Assembly (NCBI GenBank): GCA_964036295.1
Contig: OZ038466.1
Location: 8,830,001-8,894,000, forward strand
Source: Plumapathes pennacea
Taxonomy: Eukaryota > Cnidaria > Anthozoa > Antipatharia > Myriopathidae
DNA length: 64,000 bases
Reading direction: 5' to 3'
The notes beneath the pieces are model-generated. The model was not told the origin of the DNA. It made no database searches and was given only the letters and a program-made list of their open reading frames with translations. Both the position numbers and the translations under genes were made by a program. This document shows, in pieces, positions 47,701 through 57,741 of this stretch. Each line of letters begins with the position of its first letter. Positions within the stretch are counted from its first letter, which is position 1.

Positions 47701-50150
47701 GGTGGTCCTGTCTCTAAACAGTCGTTGAGGGAGGGGGTTTGGGGGTTGGCTCTCGAGGAACAGTCATACACAATCCTCATCTTCGTTGTCTCCGCATCTT
47801 CTCGAATAACGGCTTGATGGGGCACATAGTGCACAACCTCCCCCGTTGGATGGGTGGGTATTTGCTCGATAATTCCATCACTCATCTGCTCCCGCATTAT
47901 CTGGTCATACTCGTGTAATCTCCCAATCTTCTCCAGCTTTTTCGTCGTACTGTAAAGTCGGGCGGTAGCCAGGTTCTTGTTGATTGGGAGCGGAACGTGG
48001 TCCTTTTTCCACGGCAATTTCGTTTCGTAGTACCCGCTTTCGGTCTGGTTTAGCTGTTGTAGGAAATCTTCATGCATCACCGCGTCTCTTCCTGTACCCG
48101 CGTCCGCAAGTCCGAGAACGTCCAGTGAGCACAACTTCTCAAACTCTTCCTGGCCAGACCTCAGAAAGAACTGCTTCTCCGTGCAATTTTCTGTTGTGGG
48201 CTGTCGGCCGTAAATCGTCCAACCGAGCATCGTGAATTCGGCGCCTGGGTCTTTATCTGGGATGGTTCCTAAGACTTGAGGCTCTGTCGTCCGTACTCTT
48301 TGGTAGTCAGCTGCTCCAAGAATGATGTGAACTGGCATTGAATCGCTTCTTGTTTCTTCCTCACTAAAGATTAGTCGTCTGAATCGGCCATGCTGTTTCT
48401 TTAACGCGCGAATGTTCGGGTTAGGCAGGTAAGTGAGTACATCCTTTCCAGCATTGAGGCACTCGACATTGAACTGGAAACCGTCGATCGCAAGAGACTG
48501 TATGTTGATGTCGTACACCTCGATGTTCCTCCTTATGGTCCCGAACATTTGCTCGATGCAACGTTGCTCTTTTCTCGCAGGTTTCAGGTGAAGTTTGGTT
48601 ATGACGTCAGCACACACGTAAGAACTTCCGGCACCCGAGTCAAACATCACCCGAAATGTCTCCGTTCCCACTTTGGCGAGCACTGTTGGATGCAATGTGC
48701 TTGTCTGCTTCAGAAGTGAACTCAAACCCTTCTCCACTTTAGAATTTTGAAGTATGTCGACAGTTGATTTCTCCTTGTCACAAATAGAGGTGTGATGCTT
48801 TCCTTGGCAGTTTTTGCATCCCCTCGATCTGCATTGAGATGCCCTATGTCCAATTGCTGTACAATTATAGCACCTCTTGTTTCTCTGCAGTGTCGCTCGT
48901 CTTGCGGCAAGGTCAAGCACCCTCGTGCAGTTGGGGCTGAAATGTTCATCCGAGTTACAGTACACACAAGTAAATTTGCGGTTCTGCTTCCCCAGCTTCG
49001 GCTCTTCTGAGTTTCCTAGAAGCAATTTTTCTTTTCTCCCTAGATGATGTCCCGGGGCGTTATCTCTCTTTCCATCATCATCACTGGTTCTCAGCGGATT
49101 TCTTTCCACATACTTTCGAAGGTTCTCGACGAGTTGCTCCAGACCCCATTCTTCCCAGGCGTCATCCTTCTGCACGATCACTTCTCGAACAGGACCCAGT
49201 TTGTCCATCAGTGTGTAGATCATGCTCTGGGCAGTGGTCAATTTCTTCATCGTAGTAAGAGTGCGCACTACCCTGGCCAGCTTGTTGTAGAACTCGTGTA
49301 CGTTGCGCAGCTTGTGAATGCTGGTGATGGCGGGAAGTTCTTCCAATTCTTTTATCAGGGCTTTGTGTACTTTGACGTCCTTCCCATAGGTCTCAACGAG
49401 AATTCGTTTAGCCTCTTTGTATCCTTCCTCAGTGTGCGGGAGTCCTAAGATGTCCTCCTTGGGTTTCCCTTTCACCAGCTCTAGCAAGTAATTAAACTTA
49501 CTAATTTCCGCGATTGACGAGCCATCCACTTCTACCGTAAATTGGTTCCAGAACCGTAACCAGTCTTTGTAGTCACCAGTGAAGGGAGTGATGGTGTACT
49601 TCTGTAGCTTTACGGATTGCGCTGTGGATTTCGTGGGTTTCTCTGTGTTTTCCTTTCCGATACGTTCGGCTTGGCTCTCCCCTATTTGTTTCTCGAAGTC
49701 AAGCTTTCTCATGTACCACTCCTCTTCCCGCTGTTGTTGTCGTATAGTGGCCTCCTCGATTTCCTTTTGTTGTTGTAACCTGTACTTGGTCTGCTCCTCG
49801 TTGATCTTCTGTTGAATATGCAGTTGTTTATCAAGTGTCACTTGTGCTTCTTTCACCGCAAGTTCTTCCAGTCGTTTCTTGATTTCAAGACGTACCCCAC
49901 GAAAGGGTTGTATTTTTCCCTTTTGATCTGCCGTCCACTTTTTAATGTACTCCAAATCCTTGTCTGATTCGAGCAGATATTCAGCTGTCTCGTCCTTACA
50001 TTTTTCCAAACGCTTGATCAACTCTCCAATCTGTTCGTACGCGATTGACACCTCCTCTGTATCTTCACTAGTCGATAGTTCCTGTATTTCCTCAAGTTTA
50101 AGATCCGCTATTGCAATTTGTTTGTTGAACTTCTCCTCCGTATAAGCCAT
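44742..50150 (-). CDS. BEL/Pao gag-pol polyprotein, about 1802 residues, intact
   Basis: A single uninterrupted frame runs from ATG at 50150 (context AAAAACATGG, start MAYTEEKFNK). The open frame extends 11 codons further upstream without an ATG. The N-terminal third is a charged coiled coil followed by a gag-like region. Cys/His zinc knuckles lie at about residues 400-460 (CYNCTAIGHRASQC). The aspartic protease motif FDSGAGSS is at about 503. The reverse transcriptase YVDD box is at about 915. The integrase zinc-binding HCHLHTLHGG is at about 1388 with CNYCKKYRA after it. The integrase core acidic residues lie in GVDFAGP, SDNAKTF and FFERLIG (about 1461, 1522 and 1570). A C-terminal KGSVVLIKDTTKYRANWKIG segment is typical of Pao elements. 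No stop or frameshift was seen, so the element may be autonomous. Confidence 0.96.
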   Translation of the reverse strand: MAYTEEKFNKQIAIADLKLEEIQELSTSEDTEEVSIAYEQIGELIKRLEKCKDETAEYLLESDKDLEYIKKWTADQKGKIQPFRGVRLEIKKRLEELAVKEAQVTLDKQLHIQQKINEEQTKYRLQQQKEIEEATIRQQQREEEWYMRKLDFEKQIGESQAERIGKENTEKPTKSTAQSVKLQKYTITPFTGDYKDWLRFWNQFTVEVDGSSIAEISKFNYLLELVKGKPKEDILGLPHTEEGYKEAKRILVETYGKDVKVHKALIKELEELPAITSIHKLRNVHEFYNKLARVVRTLTTMKKLTTAQSMIYTLMDKLGPVREVIVQKDDAWEEWGLEQLVENLRKYVERNPLRTSDDDGKRDNAPGHHLGRKEKLLLGNSEEPKLGKQNRKFTCVYCNSDEHFSPNCTRVLDLAARRATLQRNKRCYNCTAIGHRASQCRSRGCKNCQGKHHTSICDKEKSTVDILQNSKVEKGLSSLLKQTSTLHPTVLAKVGTETFRVMFDSGAGSSYVCADVITKLHLKPARKEQRCIEQMFGTIRRNIEVYDINIQSLAIDGFQFNVECLNAGKDVLTYLPNPNIRALKKQHGRFRRLIFSEEETRSDSMPVHIILGAADYQRVRTTEPQVLGTIPDKDPGAEFTMLGWTIYGRQPTTENCTEKQFFLRSGQEEFEKLCSLDVLGLADAGTGRDAVMHEDFLQQLNQTESGYYETKLPWKKDHVPLPINKNLATARLYSTTKKLEKIGRLHEYDQIMREQMSDGIIEQIPTHPTGEVVHYVPHQAVIREDAETTKMRIVYDCSSRANPQTPSLNDCLETGPPLQPLLFDILLRNRMRKFCVTGDVQKAFLQIRVHDQDRDAQRVLWYDNLRDRNVTEYRFTRVIFGATSSPYILGATLQKHVRNYEAEYKATTQSLLEDTYVDDIQGGGDTEEEEAAIFKEESTKILSEGGFSLHKWHSNVGQLTVSEGNREGEETYAKSLVGNRQNSNIKILGTQWNKKEDTLTINLESCLKTAKPLTKRKMISTINSIYDVLGLSAPVTITAKLIFSEVCLLKLHWDDEIPSDVQRKWEAWVNSLRRASTITVPRCVFTAHRTHFEIHGFSDASKIAVCASLYVVAYQDATPVDQNLLVAKARVAPKEMSIPRLELIGAHTLAKLQSNVSKALTSFPITAYHNWVDSITVLCWLANRGEWSTFVRNRVKKIGELTDAAWRHVPTTENPSDLGTRGSVPDKLKSMWLKGPIWLSDASNRPEQPAILETGEAKSERRQKEAMLLTEDAAQETLKSWAGDLLDKFTFWRLLRITSYVKRFIDCCRKTDEPINNKARQNVPLSKTEITEAENVWIRITQRTSDMTSGLKLATDEDGLMRCYERIQGYTPVFIPRESALARRIAEHCHLHTLHGGVAATMSKVRQKYWIPKLRSLVKSIRYTCNYCKKYRAKVLSAPTTSALPTFRTEFTEPFHATGVDFAGPLLCKSGKHETSKAYIALFTCASTRAVHLKLCSNLTAGEFKRGLKEFIARRGSPNLMVSDNAKTFQATKQWLSTLRKDDDLFNYLATKDIEWRFNLSRAPWWGGFFERLIGIMKNCLSKAIGRALLKFEELEDVLLDVESFMNNRPLCYIGGEFEQPVITPNLLLRGQPARFLEEDTVDMGDEREKMTKRLLYLKACRDNIRKRWLNEYLHALQERFSTGTAAKDQVTMSKGSVVLIKDTTKYRANWKIGRIVDSIVGKDGVTRGYKIRTGKGYVVERPLQLVADLEISGASDDPESNDDAGGDNQNQHQRAIGHGRQAKIAAVNRLVGVVANENEDD

Positions 50151-50267
50151 GTTTTTCAAGGCTTCCGTTCTTTGAATTCGCACAAGTAAACATTCACCAC
50201 TCGCTGCACGTACCTTTTACTCCGTGAAAGAAAGTATAAGTAATCGCTCCAAAAGTAGTCCTGGCAG

Positions 50268-50275
50268 GGTCGCCA
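50268..50275 (-). other. candidate primer-binding site
   Basis: On the minus strand TGGCGACC lies 8 bases inside the 5' LTR. TGG is the expected complement of a tRNA CCA end, and CGACC could pair with a tRNA-Arg acceptor stem. The match is only 8 bases, so the tRNA identity is tentative. Confidence 0.45.
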
Positions 50276-50283
50276 CCTTCCAG

Positions 50284-50572
50284 TGTGGGGAATTTCTGAG
50301 AAGTAGTTGGCCCTGATTCACAATTCCCAGTGACACTGAAGAACTCACCACGATGTCAACAGTTTATTTTTCTCACAACTCGCTCGCTTGAACAGACTCG
50401 TCTCGCTTGAACAGACACGAACACGTGTGTAAACTACCTTCTGATTGGCTAACTAATTTTAAACGAAATACCAAAAGTCTGGAGAGTTCTAGAAAGGTCT
50501 GTGCACGCAAATAACAACTGTTTTGTAACGACCGAAATTAACACGAAAAACTGCGGCTTAAGATTCTTCACA
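50284..50572 (-). repeat. 5' LTR of BEL/Pao element
   Basis: 289 bp, starting TGTGAAGAATC on the minus strand and identical to the copy at 44403-44691. It carries a CCAAT box (50442-50451) and a heat-shock-element-like TTCTAGAA (50487-50494), and should hold the element promoter. Confidence 0.97.
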
Positions 50573-50576
50573 ACTT

Positions 50577-51003
50577 CGTATGAAGCTGCGAAAATCTGGC
50601 CATATCCTGGCCAAAATGTGACCATTTTAAACGCGAAGTCTTTCCTAGTTTGTATCAGAAACAGGTGCAACCTTCCTGTAAGGCACTGCAAAAAGATAGT
50701 CAGAGAATCATAAAACTCAGGGCGTGGCACTATTTGAGTAGGACCAGGGTATGGGTGCGACTGGCACGTGTAGTACGGCTGAGAAAGAGAAGCGGCGAAC
50801 CCTTCCGAGGCGGATATGCTCTGCTTTTGGTCTGTCGCGTGCAGTGTCGTTGTGTAATGCAAAATAATGTTATGCCAAAGAACTGCCTGGCAGTGCTATG
50901 CTAATCTATGCCACTCGAATGTAAGGATTTTACATTCCATGTGCACGCGCGCCAACTCACGAATTTGCATTTTTATTCATCAATTTGAATCTGAGCTGAG
51001 CGG
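50577..51003. other. repeat flank right of the retrotransposon
   Basis: Continuation of the sequence interrupted by the BEL/Pao insertion. No gene is supported. Confidence 0.5.
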
Positions 51004-51005
51004 AC

Positions 51006-51740
51006 ATGTCGAACGAAAGTTTAGGTTTTTCCGGTGAGTATTGCTTGGTTTATGGATAAATGTTGCTGTTCCTAAGCTAAAGTCAAACTGCTCTATGCCT
51101 CGTGAAAGTATTTCTTGCCAAACAGCCTCCTGGGTCTTGTATTTATCCTCGCCTGAAGACCGTTAGTAACAACACGTGTTCTTCGTTTCCGCAGAGCTTT
51201 ATTGACGAACAGTTCAAACCAGAGGAGTTCATGGAAGGTCTGCCTTTTTGGTGAGTGGTAATTGCTTCAACTTGTGCAGTACACAAACGAAATACATGTC
51301 AATGAACAATTTGCGAGAAATTCGCGTTTGAATGTATTCTTCTTCGATCGAACTAAATTCAGAAGAGCTCGGTCCTGTTTTCGTTCGTGTGTTATTTTTA
51401 TTACCAATGAAATAGTGTAACTTTAGGTTAAAGCTTCTATTGGTTCGACAAGAATAGAGTTCGACGTCTACAAACAACAGTGAGATTCGTGGTTGGACTC
51501 GGGTGGTTTTTATGAAAAGCGTTGGTGTCCCTTGCATATTTTCTTCGTCTTTTGTTTCAACTGGATTGCATTTTAGTGACGATATATTTTTTCTCCAGAG
51601 ATCAAGTTAGAAGTCCCAAAAACACTAGTGGTATCTTTGTGGAACTCTTAGACTTCACGCTTCCCTATGTGGACTCGGTTGGCAATTTCACAAGGACTTT
51701 TGTTGCTGGAAAGTCGTCTTTCTGTGACCTCAGACATGAA
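51006..51740 (+). other. possible short spliced transcription unit
   Basis: An ATG at 51006 opens MSNESLGFS and meets a donor gtgagt after 28 bases. Acceptor/donor pairs follow at about 51195-51250, and an acceptor lies at 51599 before a frame ending at 51745. A frame containing SFIDEQFKPEEFMEG at 51194-51240 looks protein-like, but no splice choice joins it in frame to the first exon. It may be a non-coding RNA gene, a decayed gene or a misread. Confidence 0.2.
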
Positions 51741-52002
51741 CGTTGAAGAATAATTCAAGTCGTTGTATTCTTGGTCATTGGAACTGTATGGAGACAGGTT
51801 AGCTAATTTTGTTTTTGTTTTTATTAGAATGAGCTTTCAGAAATAGTGAGATGTTCGATATTTTTGCGCGCATATTTTCAACCTGGTAAAACCCGACTTT
51901 TTCATTGATAAAATTTGTGCGTGAATTAAAACGGATAGTTTCTCTTCAAACCCGTCTTTTTGAATTCCTTTGGAGTTTTGGTTTGTACCAGTGAAAGCTT
52001 TA

Positions 52003-52577
52003 GGTTCGTGTGCATTGTAAGACTTTACGAAGACTTGTATCTTGTACGCAGAAGACTTGTATCTTAATCGCAAAATATTCTTTGTAGGATTTTACGAAGA
52101 CTTGCATTTTGAACGCAGAATACTCGTACGTCGCTAGCCGTGTAGGACTTCTATCTCGAGCGAAGTCTATTTATACATTGCTTATCGTGTGCATTGTAGA
52201 ACTTTACAGACTTGCATTTTCAACGCAGAATACTCGTACGTCGCTAGTCGCGTGCATTGTAGGATTTTACGTATCGTATTCTGAGCGCAGAATATTTTTT
52301 CGTCGCTGATCGGGTACGTTGTAGGATTTTCCGAAGACTTGCATTTTGAACGCTACGTGTCGTATTTTGAGCGCAGAAAATTTAAACGTCGCTGACCGTG
52401 TACATTGTAGGATTTCACGAAGATTTGTATCTCGATCGGAAAACATTTATACGTCGCAACTCATGTGCATTGTATTTTTAAGAAGACTTGTATCTTGAGT
52501 GCAGAATATTTATAAATTGCTACTTGTGTACATTGCAAGATTTTACGAAAACTTGTTTTAAACGCAGAATACTCTAA
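52003..52577. repeat. left 65-bp satellite array, about 9 degenerate units
   Basis: Units of the form GTGCATTGTAGGATTTTACG, AAGACTTGTATCTTGAGCGC, AGAATATTTATACGTCGCT recur with many substitutions and some deletions. The same unit, inverted, forms the array at 55605-56845. Confidence 0.85.
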
Positions 52578-52719
52578 CGTTCAGCAATCTATTAGCTCTT
52601 CTAAGCTATTTCTAAGCAGTTGCGCTCTTCTCTGTAGGAATATTTGACGGTACTTGTAAAATTAATTTTAATATGCGAGTGCGAATAAAGATTGTCTCGT
52701 CTTGTCTTTAATTTATTGT

Positions 52720-52956
52720 CCATGTAACCATGGACTGACATCACATTAAATTTTCCATGTAAGGCAACTGTGACTATCAAAGCGTATCATTACATGTTTA
52801 TTCTTGCACGCGTAAAAGCCATTACAATCCCAAGCCAAGCCAATCCCTGCTTGATATTTGCACTGCATGAATAAATATGATATTTAATGAACACTTTTTT
52901 ATGGTCATGGTCACCTTACATGGTAAATTTAATATGATGTCAGCCCATGGTACACA
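52720..52956. mobile_element. MITE of about 237 bp
   Basis: The left arm CATGTAACCATGGACTGACA with CATTAAATTTTCCATGTAAG is paired with inverted GTCACCTTACATGGTAAATT and CAGCCCATGGTACAC at the right. Arms are about 53 bp. Confidence 0.75.
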
Positions 52957-53404
52957 GCAAACTTTGCTGACGTCACAATTCCGACTCTTTAAATTTGAGG
53001 TCGCTACAGGGTGGTTGGATGGGCGGTAGTCGATGGGTGAGCGACATTCAACTAGCTGAGCGAATAGGGGGGTTAGGGGGCTTGGGGAGGATTTGTATAT
53101 AAAGTTTTTAAAAACTTTTCTTTCAAGATTTTTTTTTTCAAGAAGATTATTTTGAACTTTTTATTAGCTTGTTCAAGAAACTTTTACAAGATTCTTTCAA
53201 GATTTTTTTTTTCAAGAAGATTATTTTGAACTCTTTATTAGTTTGTTCAAGAATCTTTACAAGATTGTACACTACCTGTGCTATACAAAGTATTACTGCT
53301 ACTAAACTGCTAAACTCTAAGAAGAACTGTTGTGGTCAGTTCTTTACTAATGTACACGTTTACAACTACTCTGGAGGACTAACTTTCAACTACCTTCTTT
53401 ACAG

Positions 53405-54215
53405 CTTTGGTCGCCGCGGACTTCCTTCTTCGCTTCACGAATGTGCACTTCACAGCAGCCAGAAAGAGAAGATGTCTTCGCCGCGGACTTTGTTCTTCGC
53501 TTGACTAATGTGTAATTCACAGTAGCTGGAACAGAAGATGCCTTCGCCGCGGATTGCCGTCTTCGCTTGGCGAATGTACACTTCATAGCAGTCAGGAACA
53601 GAAGATACCTTCGCCGCGGACTTCGTTCTTCGCTTGACGAATGTGTACTTCACAGCAGCCAGAAAGAGAAGATGTCTTCGCCGCGGACTTTGTTCTTCGC
53701 TTGACTAATGTGTAATTCACAGTAGCTGGAACAGAAGATGCCTTCGCCGCGGATTGCCGTCTTCGCTTGGCGAATGTACACTTCATAGCAGTCAGGAACA
53801 GAAGATTCCTTCGCCGCGGACTTCGTTCTTCGCTTGACGAATGTGTACTTCACAGCAGCCAGAAAGAGAAGATGTCTTCGCCGCGGACTTTGTTCTTCGC
53901 TTGACTAATGTGTAATTCACAGTAGCTGGAACAGAAGATGCCTTCGCCGCGGATTGCCGTCTTCGCTTGGCGAATGTACACTTCATAGCAGTCAGGAACA
54001 GAAGATTCCTTCGCCGCGGACTTCGTTCTTCGCTTGACGAATGTGTACTTCACAGTAGCAGAAACAGAAGATGCCTTCGCCGCGGATTGCCTTCTTCGCT
54101 TGACGAACGTGTACTTCACAATAGCAGGAACAGAAGATGCCTTCGCAGCGGATTGCCTTCTTCGCTTGACGAATGTGCACTTCGCAGCAGTCAGGAACAC
54201 AAGATGTCTTCACTG
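53405..54215. repeat. central satellite: 200-bp higher-order repeat of three 66-67-bp units
   Basis: Units share CTTCGCCGCGGA, TTCTTCGCTTGACGAATGTG and CACAGCAG...GAACAGAAGATG. Three slightly different units form a 200-bp block seen at about 53450, 53650 and 53850, followed by single units to 54215. A lone diverged unit occurs at 55139-55210. Both strands stay open over long stretches because of the repeat. Confidence 0.93.
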
Positions 54216-54660
54216 AAAAGGAATACAGGTATGGAACACTGTTTAATCGATAAAGTTTACATGTACATGCCAAAATACTGAAGTATGAAACCGGCTGTGT
54301 CTGTGAGCGAAGAGAAACAAGGCGAATTTGAATATTTTCACGAACAGCCAAAAAATAAAACAATGAGACTAATTACACAAGGAAAAGCGCACGTGCACTG
54401 TTGGGACTGATAAATTTATGCCGTTGGACGACTGCTTCGCTTCTCTTTCAAGTTTCAAACGAAGTGCTGATAATTTGAAGACACAATGTATAATACCGGG
54501 ATGGAATTAGCAATCGAACTTTCGAAAGAAGAGAAACAACAACACGCACAAAAATAAAATTAAGTATGTACTCACAGAAGCACAAAAGGAACAAATGTTC
54601 AAACATTTGTAAATTGCTTGCCGACGATGTTGTCACTCGCTTTATATATGGAGTTCTAAA
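54150..54660. repeat. duplicated segment, copy 1
   Basis: This stretch, with GAACACTGTTTAATCGATAA and GTACTCACAGAAGCACAAAA words, aligns with 55130-55580 over its length with substitutions and small gaps. The copies are about 970 bp apart in the same orientation. Confidence 0.7.
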
Positions 54661-55129
54661 TGTGGAAAATATTTTACTTGCAGCGCTCGTGATCCTGTCG
54701 TGTGCCATTTCAAAGTCAAAGAGAAGATCTTGCATGGCACAATTGGTAAGTAGGAAGCTTAGTACATGTACCTCAGCTGGTAATTGACCATTAAACTTTT
54801 CAGCCAGTTGTTCAATCATGCAACACAGGATTTCTTGTAGCTTCTATTCACTGCAAAGATATGGATCCTGTTGTAAAAAAGTAGCAACATTGAGAGGGAC
54901 AAACTAAACTCGATCTTAAGGTCGCTGTAGAACCCTTTCACTTCCAAACAACGGAATTAAAATTCTCCCAAAGATCCAAAAAGAAAATGTACACATGATG
55001 TAGTGACAATAGATATATCAATCAGCTAACTTGCAAGTAGTTAGTGCTGGTGTTGTACCCTGTACATGAGTAACCTTGCAGAATCTAGAAGGCGTCTACA
55101 CATGAAGGGCTAACTTCCAACTATCTACT

Positions 55130-55580
55130 TACAGCTTAGGTCGCCGCGGACAGTCTTCTTCGCTTGACGATTGAACACTTCGCAGCAGTCAGGAACAGAA
55201 GATGCCTTCACTGAAAACGAATTGAAAAATATAGAACACTAGTTAATCGACAAAGTTTAGATGTCAAAGTACTGAAATAAACACCTGTCTGTCTGTGCAG
55301 CGAAGGGAAGGCAGCGATGAAAGCGGCAGAATAAACAATGCGACTAATTTCACAAGAAAAAGCGAATGCTTCTCTTTCAATTTTGAACAACGTGCTTATT
55401 ACTTGTTGACACAATAATGTCAGTGTTTTTGACATTAGATAAGCAATCAAACTCCAGAAGTAATGGGGGCAAGACATACACAAAGAAACTAAGTATGCAC
55501 TCACAGAAGCACAAATATTAGGAACAAACATTTTTAAATTGCTTGCCGACGCTGTTGTCAATTGCTTCACAAACGGCATG
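55130..55580. repeat. duplicated segment, copy 2
   Basis: Partner of 54150-54660. It begins with a single CCGCGG-containing satellite unit and ends in AAATTGCTTGCCGACGCTGT, matching AAATTGCTTGCCGACGATGT in copy 1. Confidence 0.7.
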
Positions 55581-55604
55581 TTATCTCAGTACCCTACTCC
55601 TGCT

Positions 55605-56845
55605 CCCATAACGTTCACGAGACGCGACGCACAAATGTACTGCGCTGCCAACATTTTTAATAAGTCTTCAAAGAAAAACTATAAAGATGAGTATTCTGCG
55701 CTCGCGAACAAGTCTTCATCAGACCTACAATGTTCACGAGCAGCGACACACGATTTTCCGCGTTCACATGCGACGTAGTCTTCGTCAAAACTAAAAAGAT
55801 CGTGATTAGTGACGTTATAAAAATTCCGCGCTCACGATACATAAGAACTAAAAAATCACAAGTAGCGATGTCTAAATATATTGCACTTTCGATGCAAGCC
55901 TTCATAAGCACCAGTAAATCACGAGACCGACGTATACATATTTGCGCTTTCGATACAAGTCATCATAAGAACCAGAGATTTACGAGTAGCGACGTATAAA
56001 TACTCTGCACTCAGGATACAAGTCTTCGTAGAAACCTACAATGTGCACGAGTAGCGATGCATATTGTGCACTCAAGATGAAAGTCTTCGTAAAAGCCTAC
56101 AGTGTATAACACAAGTAGCGACGTATAAATAATCCGAGCTATGGATACAAGTCTTCGAAAAAGTACAAAGTACAAATATTCTGCGCTCAAGATGCAAGTC
56201 CTCGTAAAAGCCTACAATGTACACGAGTAGCGATGTATAAATATTCTGCGCTCAACATACAAGTCTTGCAGTAAATCGGCGCTCCGGATACAAGTCTTCA
56301 TAAGAAGTACAAAGTTCACGAGTAGCGATGTATAATTATTCTGCGCTCAACATACAAGTCTTACAGTAAAATCCGCGCTATGGATACAAGTCTTCATAAA
56401 AAGTACAAGGTTCACGAGCAGCGACGTATAAATAGTCTGCGCTCAAGATACAAGTCCTCGTAAAAGCCTTCAATGTATACAGGTCGCGACCTATAAATAA
56501 TCCGAGCGCATGGTACAAGTCATCATAACAATTAGAGATTCACAAGTAGCGATGTATGAATACTTCGCGCTTTCACGATATAAGTTTTAATGAAAACTAG
56601 ATATTCACGAGTAGCGGCGTATAAACATTCGGCGCTCAAGATGCATGTCCTCGTTAAAGCCTATTCTGCGCTCAAGATGCCAAGTCTCACAGTAAAATCT
56701 TATAGTGTACACAGACAATGTGACGTATGAATAATCCACGAAGTCTTCATAAAAACTATAAATTCGCAAGTAACTACTTAAAAATATTCCACATTCGACA
56801 GAAGTCTTCATCGAAACAGTAAAAGCTCACGAATAGCGATTAATT
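55605..56845. repeat. right 65-bp satellite array, about 18 degenerate units, inverted
   Basis: Units of the form ACAAGTCTTCGTAAAAGCCT, ACAATGTACACGAGTAGCGA, TGTATAAATATTCTGCGCTC are the reverse complement of those at 52003-52577. Units vary in length and several carry partial deletions. Confidence 0.88.
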
Positions 56846-57510
56846 GCAGTATTTCTGATCTCGCTTTCTCGTGTTAAACGTTTTTTCTATCGTGTATCTC
56901 TGTTCAAGTAGACAATACACTTCTTCCTTTCTTACCTTTATACTTTAGTTGTGTTAAGAAACGGTTCTTCAAGGAAAAACAGCGTTCCTCGTGAAGGCGG
57001 CCGATCATTTATATCCAGTCCCAGTTGCCTTGTCCATTATTTACTTCTCTGAAGTCCTGTACAAAGAAAATTGACTTGAAATGAATTCTCTTATTTTGCA
57101 CAAGGAAGACAGTATAGGTTATTAAAACAGTTTGTTACAAAGGAGTGTAGAGCGCACGCGGGTACATAATATCCTTGACTGACTATGATCAAGAAACACT
57201 TTCTTCTCCTTGGGGGAGGGGAGGGGAGATGACAACTTGGCTCCGGCACCAAAGCTGACGCGAGCAATGCACGTTGGGATCGATGCACGTTGGAATAGAT
57301 GCATTGCCAGAAATCGTGGACAAGATGGCGAACGCGCGTGCGCAATGCAAGCGTAATGGCGTCGATACAGCATAAGAAAATCTATGAGAATGTTCAAATT
57401 TCGCAAATATATCATTATACATATTAGATTTCCACGGTGCCAGCATCTATACTTGATGAAGGTCGATCTAACAACATAAATAACACAAAAGCAGGTACTG
57501 AAACGGAGGC
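56846..57510. other. intergenic, nothing firmly identified
   Basis: This stretch contains GC-rich sequence near 57230-57350 with an AAGATGGCG start-like motif at 57323, but no supported gene. The frames on the minus strand overlap each other without splice evidence. Confidence 0.4.
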
Positions 57511-57741
57511 CTACCCACTTCCCGAGACGAGTGCATTCTCTGCCTGTTTCTCTCCACTTTTCCCATACATTTCCTTATAATCTGCCTCAAATGGCTTCCG
57601 GTATTCGTCAACTAACGGGAGAGCACGACTATGTAGTTCAAGTGCCAGCATCTGAATATGTTCAAGAGTGTTCGATGTCTTCAAATCGTTCGTAAAAGGC
57701 CTGATAATTCCACGCCAAAGCTCTTCCACAGACGTACTTTT
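57511..57741 (-). CDS. candidate exon of an unidentified minus-strand gene
   Basis: The frame from about 57741 reads STSVEELWRGIIRPFTNDLK and continues for about 70 well-composed residues, including HSRALPLVDEYRKPFEADYK. It reaches a donor-like GTAGGC just before the stop at 57511. The composition is protein-like and helical. There is no in-frame ATG, so it needs an upstream exon or an altered start. An ATG at 57771 in another frame (MVADFTINFG) lies just upstream. Neighbouring exons were not found and the family is not recognised. Confidence 0.35.
   Translation of the reverse strand, partial: KSTSVEELWRGIIRPFTNDLKTSNTLEHIQMLALELHSRALPLVDEYRKPFEADYKEMYGKSGEKQAENALVSGSG

Larger units (their letters stand above)
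44399..50576 (-). mobile_element. full-length BEL/Pao LTR retrotransposon with target duplication
   Basis: The element spans 44403-50572 and is flanked by a 4-bp duplication, ACTT, at 44399-44402 and 50573-50576. It has two 289-bp LTRs with TG...CA ends, one long gag-pol frame, a candidate primer-binding site and a polypurine tract. The LTRs are identical over all 289 positions by direct comparison. Because both LTRs are copied from one template at insertion, identity means recent insertion. The domain set and order (gag, CCHC fingers, protease, reverse transcriptase, RNase H, integrase) and the family-typical C-terminal region place it in BEL/Pao. It sits in older repeat sequence and disrupts no recognised gene. 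Confidence 0.97.

Noticed and set aside
44805-50145. Plus-strand frames opposite the BEL/Pao gag-pol
   Set aside because: Shadows of the real minus-strand polyprotein.
53386-54281. Overlapping frames on both strands of the central satellite
   Set aside because: Repeats of the 200-bp block keep both strands open; the peptides repeat with the array and show no independent support.
57091-57446. Overlapping minus-strand frames near 57.1-57.4 kb
   Set aside because: Three frames overlap the same GC-rich stretch and none has a convincing start, splice site or motif.
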